A stretch of 64,000 bases of DNA, from NCBI GenBank assembly GCA_964411505.1, contig CAYPLH010000002.1, positions 1 to 64,000 on the forward strand, given 5' to 3'. The notes under the pieces are model-generated. The model saw only the letters and a program-made list of their open reading frames with translations, was not told the DNA's origin and ran no database searches. This stretch comes from CAYPLH01 sp964411505. GTDB taxonomy: Bacteria; Bacillota; Clostridia; CAYPLH01; DUMO01. Position numbers and translations under genes: made by a program. Shown piece after piece: positions 1 to 7,869 of the stretch (the first letter of the stretch is position 1; every line of letters begins with the position of its first letter).

Positions 1-44
1 TATCCAGAAAATGTTCCCATATTTTTACTGGGAGTTAGTTTTCG

Positions 45-100
45 AAATTACTCTTATACTCAAGCCTACCAAAAATATCAATATTTTCACAGCTTCAGCG
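45..100 (-). promoter_or_regulatory. Degenerate copy of the conserved promoter block
   Basis: Read on the minus strand, this stretch resembles the block upstream of the beta-helix gene at 5443-7428: a GTGAAAATATTGATATTTT run followed by a sequence like CTTGAGTATAAG. It lies after the terminator at 141-181 and points out of the left edge, so it could drive a gene outside the window. The -35 and -10 are weak, and the call rests only on resemblance to the better copies at 7.6, 19.2, 22.4 and 24.6 kb. Confidence 0.3.
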
Positions 101-140
101 TTGCTTTCATATGAGTTCTCCTATTCTACCTTAAAGCTTT

Positions 141-181
141 GAAAAGGAAGACCCTTCCTTTTTAAAGGAGTCTTCCTTTTC
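141..181 (-). terminator. Rho-independent terminator after the GH2 gene
   Basis: A 12-bp perfect inverted repeat (GAAAAGGAAGAC at 141-152, GTCTTCCTTTTC at 170-181) about 140 bp downstream of the GH2 stop codon. The stem resembles the terminator at 7767-7801. The rest of 1-321 shows no gene. Confidence 0.7.
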
Positions 182-321
182 ACTTCATGCTTTATTCTAA
201 GAAAAGTAAAGCCCTCATCCCAATCCTATATATTTCGCATTTTCCCTCTTACTATCCTTTCATCCACGCAGCATTAAGTTTTCTCAATAACGTGGGTAGG
301 AAAAGGAAGAAATTAGGGAGG

Positions 322-3153
322 TTAAATTCTTGTTAAATAAAAAGGCTTCTTTATATCCTTAACTCTCAACAAATTATTCATTTGCAACCTGAGTTTGGAG
401 GTTTTAAATGTAAAGTTGACTTCACCATTATCAATATCAGCTTGCTCGTTCTCAAACTCGTCAATGGGGTCTTCATACCACCATGTAAACTCACCTTTTA
501 ATTGCTCCTTGTCATAAACATTAAGTACACCATTTTGGGTAAAATCATAAACCTCTCCATCTTCATCCATCCACTTTCCAATGATTTTCTTACTCAGAGG
601 CATAGCGCTTTTTGCCTTTTCATGTTCACCCTTTATGCCTTTATGGAACTCCTGACTTATTAAGTAGTCATAATTTTCGCTTGTAACAAGAGCACGAACA
701 ACTGTATCTTTGTCGATTATAAAAGACCCACAGTATTTTTCCGAAGCGGTTGTAGGCTCTGTTCCATCCAGTGTATAATAAATGTCGTAGCTCTGCGGAT
801 ATAAGCCTTGTTGTAGCATTACTTGTTTTGCTTCAATTTCAACTGTTGTCAATTCCTTAAAATAGGTTCTTCCCATGATTCCACAGATCACTGCTACAGC
901 TCCTTCATGCTGTGATTCCATAGATTCCACATAAGCCTTGCACAGACCGTTAAAAGCCTTGCGCCGATTTGAAACAGCGGGTTCCAGATCCGTAGGATCT
1001 CCGTTTTCTGCCCCCCTCAATCTTGCGGCTCCTTCAATAAAGAAAAATAGATTGTTGTCTGCGTAAGGAACAAAGTTACCCTCTGTATCCGTAACAGATA
1101 CGGTCACGCTTGTTATATCCACCGAGTCATTTTTTAACTGCTCCGAATCGGTAACAGTTTTAAAGCTGCATGGCTCTCCCGAAGTATAAATTTTTTCAAT
1201 AACTTCAATATCGCCTTTACGTCCCACAGCTTTTATTTCACCTTCTATATACGGCACAAGCCATTCCAGGTTCATAACTCCCTTCATGCGCTTTGTTCCT
1301 AAGGAAGCACCGTTTAAAAACAGTTCGACACTGTCACAGTTTGTATATACCCATACCGGAACAATCTTTCCTTTTTCAAAGGAGTGAGTCCAATGCGGAA
1401 GGATATGAACCATAGGTTTATCCGTCCAAACGCTCTGGTAAAAATAGTAAATATCTTTGGGGAAACCTGCAAGATCAATTGTACCATTGTTTCCCGAACG
1501 ATAAGGCCACCCAAAGGATTCTCCCAGATAGTCGATCCCAGTCCACATAAATTGTCCTATAATATAGTCTGTGTTCTGTGTTCTTGCCCAGCAGTCCCGG
1601 TTGGTAATCCTCACTGTATCTGTATCATAAGAACTGTTATAGGTTGCGGCATGTGAGAAGGTCGCTGAATAATCATCGAATATTTCTTCATAATAGGCAT
1701 CCTTTACATCATGTACAGGTCGGTTGTGATCCCTGAACCATTTTTTTGTCCTGTAAAAGCCCCGAGTCTGGTAGGTATGAGGAACCTCTGTAAGGACAAT
1801 ACATTTATCAGGATGCTCCAGCTTAAATTTCTCAAGGTTACCAGGTACTTCTGATACCCCATTGAATCCTGCAATATCGACTCCAAAATAGACCTCTCCC
1901 CCTGTCACCTTTCGGGTAGGATCCAGTTGGTGAAAAAGCTCGGTTATACCATGAATATCATCTTTCCCTGTTTCATTCCCGATGCTCCACAGGATTACAC
2001 AGGGATGATTCTTGTCCCTGTTCACAAAATCGGTGACATCCTGTCTCCACCATGTGTCAAAATACAGACCACCATAATCGAACTCAGCCTTTCTGTGCCA
2101 ACCATCAAATATTTCATTCATAACCATGATTCCAAGCTCATCACAAAAATCATAAAACTCAGGCGCAAAAGGGTTATGGGAGGTACGTATGGAATTACAT
2201 CCCATTTCCTTAAGCAGCGTTAGCCGTGACTTTAAAACTTTGTCCGGCACCGCTGCCCCAAGTGCTCCTGCATCATGATGCAAACACACACCCTTCAGCT
2301 TTATGCTTTTACCGTTTAAGAACATTCCTTGCTGGGGATGAAATTCAATATTCCTGATCCCTGTATTACAGGTATAGACATCAATGACAGTCCCGTTTTT
2401 TTGCAGGCTTATTTCCACCTTATAAAGATACGGATCTTCAGGTGACCACAGCATCGGATTTTCTATAGCAAAGGATCTTTTTACCTCCTCAAAAGATGCT
2501 TCTGGTACACGCAGGGGTATTTCTTCACTAATCATTATAGTGCCACATTTATCATAAACACGGGTTACAGCGGTGCATTGGCATTCTTTTCCTGCATTGT
2601 TCGCAGCTACGTATTCCACGTGTAAATTTGCACTGTGTTCAGATATCCCTGTTGCATATATAAAAGCTTTTTCTTCATCAAGATGTATATTTTCCTTCAC
2701 AATCAGCCATGCATGCCGGTATATTCCAGACCCATTATACCATCGGCTGCTTGGGTTTTGCGTATTGTCCACTTTCACTGCAATAACATTTTGACCTTTT
2801 TTTAAGTATTTTGTAATATCATATTGTACAGGCATATAACCGTAAGGCCTAAAACCCAAACAGATGCCGTTAAGCCAAATTTCGCTATTCATATAGATAC
2901 CGTCAAACAGTATGCTAACATCCCTTTCCATCCATTCTTCCAGAACATCAAATTTCTTCCGGTACCATCCGATTCCGGTTGGAAGAAATCCACACCGTCT
3001 CCCTGCAGACTGCTTTCTGGAGAATTCACCCTCGATACTCCAGTCATGCGGGATTTTTAGTTTTCGAAAAGCACTATCATCAAAATCTTCTTTTTGCGCT
3101 CCATTAATATCTCCCAAATGAAACAGCCAATCAGCATCAAATTTTATCTTCAT
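322..3153 (-). CDS. Glycoside hydrolase family 2 (beta-galactosidase-like), 943 aa, with C-terminal accessory domains
   Basis: Retaining exo-glycosidase of the GH2 clan. The N-terminal jelly-roll (about 1-160) carries the typical PHDWSIEG and GIGWYRK motifs. An Ig-like domain follows, then the TIM barrel (about 275-580). The acid/base Glu is in WSIGNE (E394) and the likely nucleophile is the Glu in VLTEVPHT (E456). A DUF4982-type Ig domain (about 595-660) and a second Ig domain follow. Residues 785-830 (YYTLDGTEPT) match the chitobiase/hexosaminidase C-terminal domain (CHB_HEX), and the last ~90 residues (GKWMDEDGEVYDF) look lipocalin-like. There is no signal peptide, so it acts in the cytoplasm on imported oligosaccharides. 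It starts 40 bp after the TIM-barrel isomerase and is probably co-transcribed with it. Family is sure; galactosidase versus glucuronidase or another exo-activity cannot be told. Confidence 0.9.
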   Translation of the reverse strand: MKIKFDADWLFHLGDINGAQKEDFDDSAFRKLKIPHDWSIEGEFSRKQSAGRRCGFLPTGIGWYRKKFDVLEEWMERDVSILFDGIYMNSEIWLNGICLGFRPYGYMPVQYDITKYLKKGQNVIAVKVDNTQNPSSRWYNGSGIYRHAWLIVKENIHLDEEKAFIYATGISEHSANLHVEYVAANNAGKECQCTAVTRVYDKCGTIMISEEIPLRVPEASFEEVKRSFAIENPMLWSPEDPYLYKVEISLQKNGTVIDVYTCNTGIRNIEFHPQQGMFLNGKSIKLKGVCLHHDAGALGAAVPDKVLKSRLTLLKEMGCNSIRTSHNPFAPEFYDFCDELGIMVMNEIFDGWHRKAEFDYGGLYFDTWWRQDVTDFVNRDKNHPCVILWSIGNETGKDDIHGITELFHQLDPTRKVTGGEVYFGVDIAGFNGVSEVPGNLEKFKLEHPDKCIVLTEVPHTYQTRGFYRTKKWFRDHNRPVHDVKDAYYEEIFDDYSATFSHAATYNSSYDTDTVRITNRDCWARTQNTDYIIGQFMWTGIDYLGESFGWPYRSGNNGTIDLAGFPKDIYYFYQSVWTDKPMVHILPHWTHSFEKGKIVPVWVYTNCDSVELFLNGASLGTKRMKGVMNLEWLVPYIEGEIKAVGRKGDIEVIEKIYTSGEPCSFKTVTDSEQLKNDSVDITSVTVSVTDTEGNFVPYADNNLFFFIEGAARLRGAENGDPTDLEPAVSNRRKAFNGLCKAYVESMESQHEGAVAVICGIMGRTYFKELTTVEIEAKQVMLQQGLYPQSYDIYYTLDGTEPTTASEKYCGSFIIDKDTVVRALVTSENYDYLISQEFHKGIKGEHEKAKSAMPLSKKIIGKWMDEDGEVYDFTQNGVLNVYDKEQLKGEFTWWYEDPIDEFENEQADIDNGEVNFTFKTSKLRLQMNNLLRVKDIKKPFYLTRI

Positions 3154-3193
3154 AATATCACCATTTCCATTATATGTTTATTCATTTTACTAT

Positions 3194-3949
3194 CTAGAGC
3201 CCCATCTTTTTCATGTTTTTATAACTTATTTCAGCGCTTTCAAGAGAATCCCTCTGACAAAAGTCCTGTTCGACACAATATATTTCTATCCCCGACTCCT
3301 GACAAGCTTTAATAATTTCGTTCCAATTCATGTTTCCTTCTCCCACTTCGGCAAAATGCTGTTTACGTTCAAGGTCGATAGACATATCCTTAAAATGCAC
3401 CGCCTTCATTCTTCCTTTAAGCTTCCTGATCCATTGAGCGGGATCTGCTCCTCCGGCTTGCACCCAATATGTATCGATCTCAAAATCCACTTTTTCAGGG
3501 TCAAGCCCATCAATCAGATAATCCATACCTAAAGTACCGTCAAATTTAACAAACTCAAAGTTGTGGTTGTGGTAAAAAATACGGATACCATGCTCTCCAA
3601 ATATACGCGAGTAATTATTTGCCTCAGAAATAAACTTAAGGTAACCTTCCTTGCTTATTCTCATCTCAGGCGGCATATTAAAGCAGACGTCCTTAATACC
3701 AATAATTTTTTGAAGTTTTATGAATTCTTCAACATCATCGGCAAATTTCTCGTACAATCTTATACCGGAGCCATAAACAGAAAAGCTGTTTTCGTTAAGA
3801 AGCTCCTTTATCCTTTCCGGTTCTGCAAAACCGGTGTTGCCAAACTGAACCGTATCATATCCAATCTCCCGTATTCTTTGAAAGGTCTTCTCAGCTTCCT
3901 CAGGAGTATTCAGATGGTCGCGAACTGTATATAACTGCAGTCCTATCAC
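3194..3949 (-). CDS. Sugar phosphate isomerase/epimerase-like TIM barrel (AP endonuclease 2/xylose isomerase-like), copy 1
   Basis: Single TIM-barrel domain of the xylose isomerase-like superfamily, which isomerises or epimerises sugars and sugar acids using a divalent metal. Recognisable pieces are the start GLQLYTVRDHLN, the metal-site motifs HNHNFEF and EIDTYWVQ, and VHFKDM. Length (251 aa) is usual for the family. I prefer the GTG at 3949: an AGAGG lies 8 nt upstream, and the protein then begins MIGLQLYTVRDH like its paralogue at 12831-13586; a GTG at 3958 would overlap that ribosome binding site. The two paralogues are alike over their whole length. It precedes the GH2 gene, so it probably handles a sugar released by that enzyme. 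Substrate unknown. Confidence 0.85.
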   Translation of the reverse strand: MIGLQLYTVRDHLNTPEEAEKTFQRIREIGYDTVQFGNTGFAEPERIKELLNENSFSVYGSGIRLYEKFADDVEEFIKLQKIIGIKDVCFNMPPEMRISKEGYLKFISEANNYSRIFGEHGIRIFYHNHNFEFVKFDGTLGMDYLIDGLDPEKVDFEIDTYWVQAGGADPAQWIRKLKGRMKAVHFKDMSIDLERKQHFAEVGEGNMNWNEIIKACQESGIEIYCVEQDFCQRDSLESAEISYKNMKKMGL

Positions 3950-3996
3950 ACTAATCACCTCTAAAATTTTGTTGTTATCACTGGTTTTACTGTTTT

Positions 3997-4073
3997 TTCA
4001 TAAACTACTTTACACTATCATTTTATTTTACATAATACCCTGCTGCGCTTTTCATACGCTGCTTTACACTATC
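3997..4073. repeat. Two-copy direct repeat
   Basis: TTCATAAACTACTTTACACT at 3997 recurs with four changes as TTCATACGCTGCTTTACACT at 4051; each copy continues ATC and the period is 54 bp. The second copy overlaps the end of the pseudogene remnant. Function unknown; probably debris of the local rearrangement. Confidence 0.5.
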
Positions 4074-4258
4074 CTTCTTGCAAGACTGTATTGCTCTAAT
4101 TTTTTCAAAAATCCTTTTGGTATTTCTATCCCCTTCAACACAGCACCAGACCACGTTATTTCCGCGCAATAGGAATTTTTGTTATATGGTATGTCTTTAA
4201 TTATAGCAGAAAACGCACCTTTTTGTATATATTCAAGCAAAATAACTTCGTTATATTC
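4064..4258 (-). pseudogene. Remnant of the C-terminus of the lipoprotein family seen at 13650-15041
   Basis: Translation of the minus strand from 4258 gives EYNEVILLEYIQKGAF, then IPYNKNSYCAEITWSGAVLK, ending at TAA 4064-4066. This parallels the end of the 463-aa lipoprotein (LLVPLEYIQKG, VPYNPNPHGVEIMWPGAALK). A stop codon about 60 bp upstream closes the frame, and the remaining ~390 residues are absent. It sits directly upstream of isomerase copy 1, as the intact lipoprotein sits upstream of isomerase copy 2, so a lipoprotein-isomerase pair was duplicated and this copy has decayed. Confidence 0.8.
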
Positions 4259-4360
4259 GCACTTTTTATAGACATTACTTTTGCAAATAGACTTTACTTT
4301 GTCAACCAGACTTTAACTTTTCAATTAACCAAGTAAAGCCAATTTTTATCAAGCTCAAAA

Positions 4361-4397
4361 CACAATAAAGACCAGGGAACCCCTGACCTTTATTGTG
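4361..4397 (-). terminator. Rho-independent terminator after the CBM9-like gene
   Basis: Inverted repeat CACAATAAAGACCAGGG / CCCTGACCTTTATTGTG with a 3-nt loop, 18 bp past the stop codon of the gene ending at 4415. The stem sequence (AAAGACCAGG) recurs in the terminators at 15104 and 21354. Confidence 0.8.
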
Positions 4398-4414
4398 TTA
4401 GTAAAAATAAAATG

Positions 4415-5290
4415 TTATTTCTTAATGAGTTTCTTTCCCACATAAAACAGTACTATAATACCTAATAATGCGGCTGCGGCATATATAATTATTGTGCTGT
4501 ATCCTGTTGTTTCAACCGGTGCTGCCTCCGCCGAAGCCGGTACAACAGTTTGTGATGATTCGTCAGGAGATTTCGTATCTGTCTGTGTTACTTCTTTTGG
4601 AGATGCCACTTCTACCATTGTTGCAGTTCCCCAATTGGCGGCTCGGCTGTTGTCATCCGCCCATCTTAGAACACCTTCACGAGCACCTATAGCGGTACAG
4701 TCATCATCTATCTGCACCTGTAAACCAATTTTGGTTCCGACATCCACCTTCCCTTTCAGTGCTATCCAAGGCCACGCAATTTCAATGCAATATCCATCCT
4801 CTCTTTTTATTACTGCTGTATCCAGTGTCCTTCCTTCATATATACCGCCTTTGGATGTGCCATTCACTCTTTTACTCGTCTCCACATCATTGTTTACACT
4901 GACCAGCCACTGGCCGTCGTTATCGTCCCATCCGTCATATCTTTCATACAATTCATCAATGAAGATTTCTACACAGTCTCCCTGAAATAGATGCTCCACA
5001 TTCAAATTTACCACAATTTGATCCTGCACATCAGCGAATACGTAAAAGTTGTTTTCATCCCACATGGTATAAATGGTGGCTTTAGCATTAATATCTGCAT
5101 TGCCTTGCTTGTATATCAAAGGAACTATCATATTTGCACTCTTCCAAATCTCATCCATTTCTCCGTCGATAACCGGTGTGCCCCTAATTGCTTCGTTAGA
5201 GGGGGGTTCCTCCGCAAACACAGTCCCGCCAAAGCACAACGCAAGAAGAAGAACTACCAAAATAAAAACCATTAATTTTTTGCTATACAT
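4415..5290 (-). CDS. Secreted CBM9-like carbohydrate-binding protein with C-terminal membrane anchor, copy 1
   Basis: The signal peptide (MYSKKLMVFILVVLLLALCF...VFA) is followed by a CBM9/DOMON-like beta-sandwich (about 30-215) with PVIDGEMDEIW, YTMWDENNFYVFADVQD and GDCVEIFIDE. A Ser/Thr/Pro-rich linker leads to a hydrophobic segment and a KKLIKK tail. The spot before that segment reads ETTGYS, where the paralogue at 21406 has the sortase-type IPKTGDS, so here the signal looks degenerate and the tail may simply span the membrane. Start placed at 5290: GAGGAG lies 9 nt upstream, whereas in-frame starts further upstream have none. The beta-helix gene 5443-7428 lies just upstream; the same pair recurs at 21.4-24.5 kb. 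Probable role: holding glycan at the cell surface; no catalytic motif seen. Confidence 0.8.
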   Translation of the reverse strand: MYSKKLMVFILVVLLLALCFGGTVFAEEPPSNEAIRGTPVIDGEMDEIWKSANMIVPLIYKQGNADINAKATIYTMWDENNFYVFADVQDQIVVNLNVEHLFQGDCVEIFIDELYERYDGWDDNDGQWLVSVNNDVETSKRVNGTSKGGIYEGRTLDTAVIKREDGYCIEIAWPWIALKGKVDVGTKIGLQVQIDDDCTAIGAREGVLRWADDNSRAANWGTATMVEVASPKEVTQTDTKSPDESSQTVVPASAEAAPVETTGYSTIIIYAAAALLGIIVLFYVGKKLIKK

Positions 5291-5442
5291 AAACCACATC
5301 TCCTCATCTATTTTTGTTCTATACAAATTAAAAACTTCAACATCTTCATTTAAGCCGCAACAAAAGCTGTATTACCTAACCTTTTGCTTCACCTTCAATA
5401 GAAGTGGCAGGTTACCAGTTTCAACTGCAACGCATCCATATA

Positions 5443-7428
5443 TTACTTAACCTCCGGCATAATCCTCAATGCATGGTCTAAAAATTTTGCTATAACTTCT
5501 GCTGCGTCTCCACGTGTCACAATTAAAGCATCATTAAATTCTCCCGAAGAGTTTAAACCTATAATTCCCTTTGAATAAAGCTGAAGAACGAAATTTGCCA
5601 AAGCCGGATTTAAACTGCTATAATTTTTAATGTTTTCTTTGCATTCTGTCATGTTGAGTGGATTTCCTTCCCCGCTAATAATAGATGCCTTTGCCAGAAT
5701 AGGTATAATATCTCCATGCTTTATATCATTAGAGTAATCATTAAACTCAGTGCCTGTAATTATATTCATTTCCTTTGCTTCTTTCATATAATCTTCTGTA
5801 GGGCTTGAATTTTTACGCAAATCGTTTGATACTCTCAACGCATCGACTATCATTTTAACGAAGTCGCCTGCTGTAACAGGATCTTCAGGTCTGAAGGTAT
5901 TATCAGAATACGGGCTGATAACATTTTTTATAAGCAGCATGTTGACTGAACTAAAGAACTTATCTGTCTCTTTAATATCTTTCAGGTCGGCAGCCGGTGA
6001 AGGTAGCAATTCGGATGGCAATACAATTCCCTGGAATTCACTGGCACCAATGTCTGGCTTTCCATCTCTTGCTTTGCCAAATAAATCAACCGTTACATCG
6101 GAGAAGGCGATACCCTTATCTATACAGGGAGAACTGCTTGTCAATTTATAGAAATCGAGTTGACTAAAATCTCCCTCAGCTAAAAGCTCGGGGTTGCCGT
6201 ATACATCGCCGCTATCTGCCCACCATCCACCGGGATTTCCAGACCAGCAGTTGTTTTCAACGGTAATGCCCGGATTATGTAAGTTGAGTCCATACGCAAG
6301 TCTAGCTCCCGTATGTGCCCGCACATGCACAATATTATTTGATATAATGTTATTCTTATGCTTTTCCGTTTGATCGTTCAACACTATCCCTATTCCTCTA
6401 ACATTTATTATGGTGTTATTGCAGATTAGTGCATCAATCAAGGCGCTATCGCTACGAGTCCCTGGCCAAAAAGTCAAACCCTCTTTCACTTTGTTAATGA
6501 TATTGTTGATTATAATATATCCGACTCCCATAGACTCTTCTAGTTGAGGATGATCCTTATTTGTGATCATTATTCCACTGGAAGGTATACCAAAATAATC
6601 TTCATCGTAGAACATAAGGTTTCTTTGAACCAGAGGATAAGCCGCATTGTCTAAGAATATTTGAGTATTGTGATTATTGCGAAGAATGTTGTCTTCTACC
6701 GTGGCATAATATGAACACACTACACCTATGCCGATATTTTTGTTATCGTGTATATAATTTCTTCGGATAATTCCATTTGATGTATCCTCCATAGTTAATG
6801 CCGGAGGACCGTCATTAGCTATAAGGAACACCCTGCTGGCATTTATTACTTCACAATCTTCAATAACGTTGTATTGATTGCTTATATGAATTCCATCTTC
6901 AAAAGTTTGCTGCACCAGAAGGTTCCTGAAAGTTACATATTCACCAACCGATTGGATGCCTCTTGACGTACAGTTCTGAACTGTTAAATCCTTTACAAGC
7001 ACATGGCTTCCTTGTACAATAAATATAGGGGTTCGGTTCTGTGTCCGCGGATCTTCAACAGTGGGAAGAATGTTTTTTCCATCCAGTATTGCTTCCTCAC
7101 CAGGGTATCCTGAGATTGTAATAATTGCTTCGGCTGTGCCTGAAGAATCCACCGACACTTCCTCATGGTAGGTTCCCCCTCTTATATACACTGTTTCTCC
7201 GGGCTTTGCTACGCTCGCCCCTTTTTGAATCGTCAAAAAAGGCTGTTTGAATGTCCCCGGGTTGCTATCCTCACCGGTAGTTGCGACATATATGGCATCT
7301 TCATCCACAATTATTTCTGGTTGCTCTGCCTCAGTGTCTATGTTTTCCTCTTTGTCTTTACATCCGGCAAAACACAACGCAACAAGAAGTACTGCTGTAA
7401 TCAAAACCAATACCTTTTTCTTAAACAT
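5443..7428 (-). CDS. Surface lipoprotein: right-handed parallel beta-helix (DUF1565) with C-terminal SLH-like domains, copy 1
   Basis: 661 aa. Lipoprotein signal peptide with lipobox CFAGC (Cys23). From about 45 it shows the DUF1565 start (YVATTGEDSNPGTFKQPFLT, then ETVYIRGGTYHE) found in pectate-lyase-like and PL9-like beta-helices. Helix rungs with Asn ladders (IIRRNYIHDNKN, NNTIIN) run to about 465. The last ~170 residues carry degenerate SLH repeats (SPYSDNTFRPEDPVTAGDFV; a later one with SKGIIGLNSSGEFND). It would thus have two surface attachments, lipid and cell-wall polymer. It could be a polysaccharide lyase or a binding scaffold; I cannot identify catalytic residues. The conserved promoter block lies ~200 bp upstream. 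Confidence 0.82.
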   Translation of the reverse strand: MFKKKVLVLITAVLLVALCFAGCKDKEENIDTEAEQPEIIVDEDAIYVATTGEDSNPGTFKQPFLTIQKGASVAKPGETVYIRGGTYHEEVSVDSSGTAEAIITISGYPGEEAILDGKNILPTVEDPRTQNRTPIFIVQGSHVLVKDLTVQNCTSRGIQSVGEYVTFRNLLVQQTFEDGIHISNQYNVIEDCEVINASRVFLIANDGPPALTMEDTSNGIIRRNYIHDNKNIGIGVVCSYYATVEDNILRNNHNTQIFLDNAAYPLVQRNLMFYDEDYFGIPSSGIMITNKDHPQLEESMGVGYIIINNIINKVKEGLTFWPGTRSDSALIDALICNNTIINVRGIGIVLNDQTEKHKNNIISNNIVHVRAHTGARLAYGLNLHNPGITVENNCWSGNPGGWWADSGDVYGNPELLAEGDFSQLDFYKLTSSSPCIDKGIAFSDVTVDLFGKARDGKPDIGASEFQGIVLPSELLPSPAADLKDIKETDKFFSSVNMLLIKNVISPYSDNTFRPEDPVTAGDFVKMIVDALRVSNDLRKNSSPTEDYMKEAKEMNIITGTEFNDYSNDIKHGDIIPILAKASIISGEGNPLNMTECKENIKNYSSLNPALANFVLQLYSKGIIGLNSSGEFNDALIVTRGDAAEVIAKFLDHALRIMPEVK

Positions 7429-7626
7429 TAATTTTCATCTCCTTTTATTTTTTTGTTATATGTAAATTAAAATCTCAATATCTTTTTATTAGGGCTGCGA
7501 CGAGCGCTGCATTTGGTAAGCGACATTTATAATGTTTGCAAAAAACGATGACAGTACTTTTAAGACAACATTTATACAGAGTTATTATATTCCATTAGTT
7601 TGGACAGGATTCTTTTCCTTTTTTAT

Positions 7627-7690
7627 ATAATATACACTATGCTCAGGCTAATCAAAATCTTGATATTTTTACATTCTATTAATTTCTTTA
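7627..7690 (-). promoter_or_regulatory. Conserved promoter block upstream of the beta-helix gene
   Basis: Minus-strand -35 TTGATT (7650-7655) and -10 TATTAT (7627-7632, 17-bp spacer) or TATATT (15-bp spacer). Upstream is the shared box GTAAAGAAATTAATAGAATG followed by TAAAAATATCAAGATT. Near-identical boxes occur at 19187, 22425 and 24554. This places a ~200-nt leader before the gene at 7428; I see no further clear structure between 7429 and 7626. Confidence 0.6.
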
Positions 7691-7693
7691 CAT

Positions 7694-7719
7694 GAGAAGA
7701 TAAAAATTTTTATCTTCTC
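7694..7719. repeat. Perfect 26-bp palindrome
   Basis: GAGAAGATAAAAA followed directly by its reverse complement TTTTTATCTTCTC. It abuts the conserved promoter block and follows the terminator at 7767. It may be a second terminator insulating the promoter, or an operator. Confidence 0.6.
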
Positions 7720-7766
7720 GATCCGTTGAGGTGTGAACTGTAGTCTTACCATGAATGTCAAATAAA

Positions 7767-7801
7767 AAGGAAGACTGTTCCTTTTCAAACAAGTCTTCCT
7801 T
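7767..7801 (-). terminator. Rho-independent terminator after the LamG beta-helix gene
   Basis: 10-bp stem AAGGAAGACT / AGTCTTCCTT. On the minus strand it is followed by TTTTTATTT. It lies about 70 bp past the stop at 7870. Confidence 0.8.
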
Positions 7802-7869
7802 CCCACCCTATAGCTTCATTTTAAGACCAGTAAAGTCCTAACCCTAAAACTCATATTACCACTACAGTG

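Noticed and set aside
1384..1656. Open frames antisense to the GH2 gene (and many like it across the window)
   Set aside because: No ribosome binding sites, no recognisable protein sequence, and they mirror strongly coding frames on the other strand.
4494..4985. 163-codon plus-strand frame over the CBM9-like gene
   Set aside because: Ser/Pro/Leu-rich composition typical of a reversed coding strand; the minus frame has signal peptide, domain and terminator.
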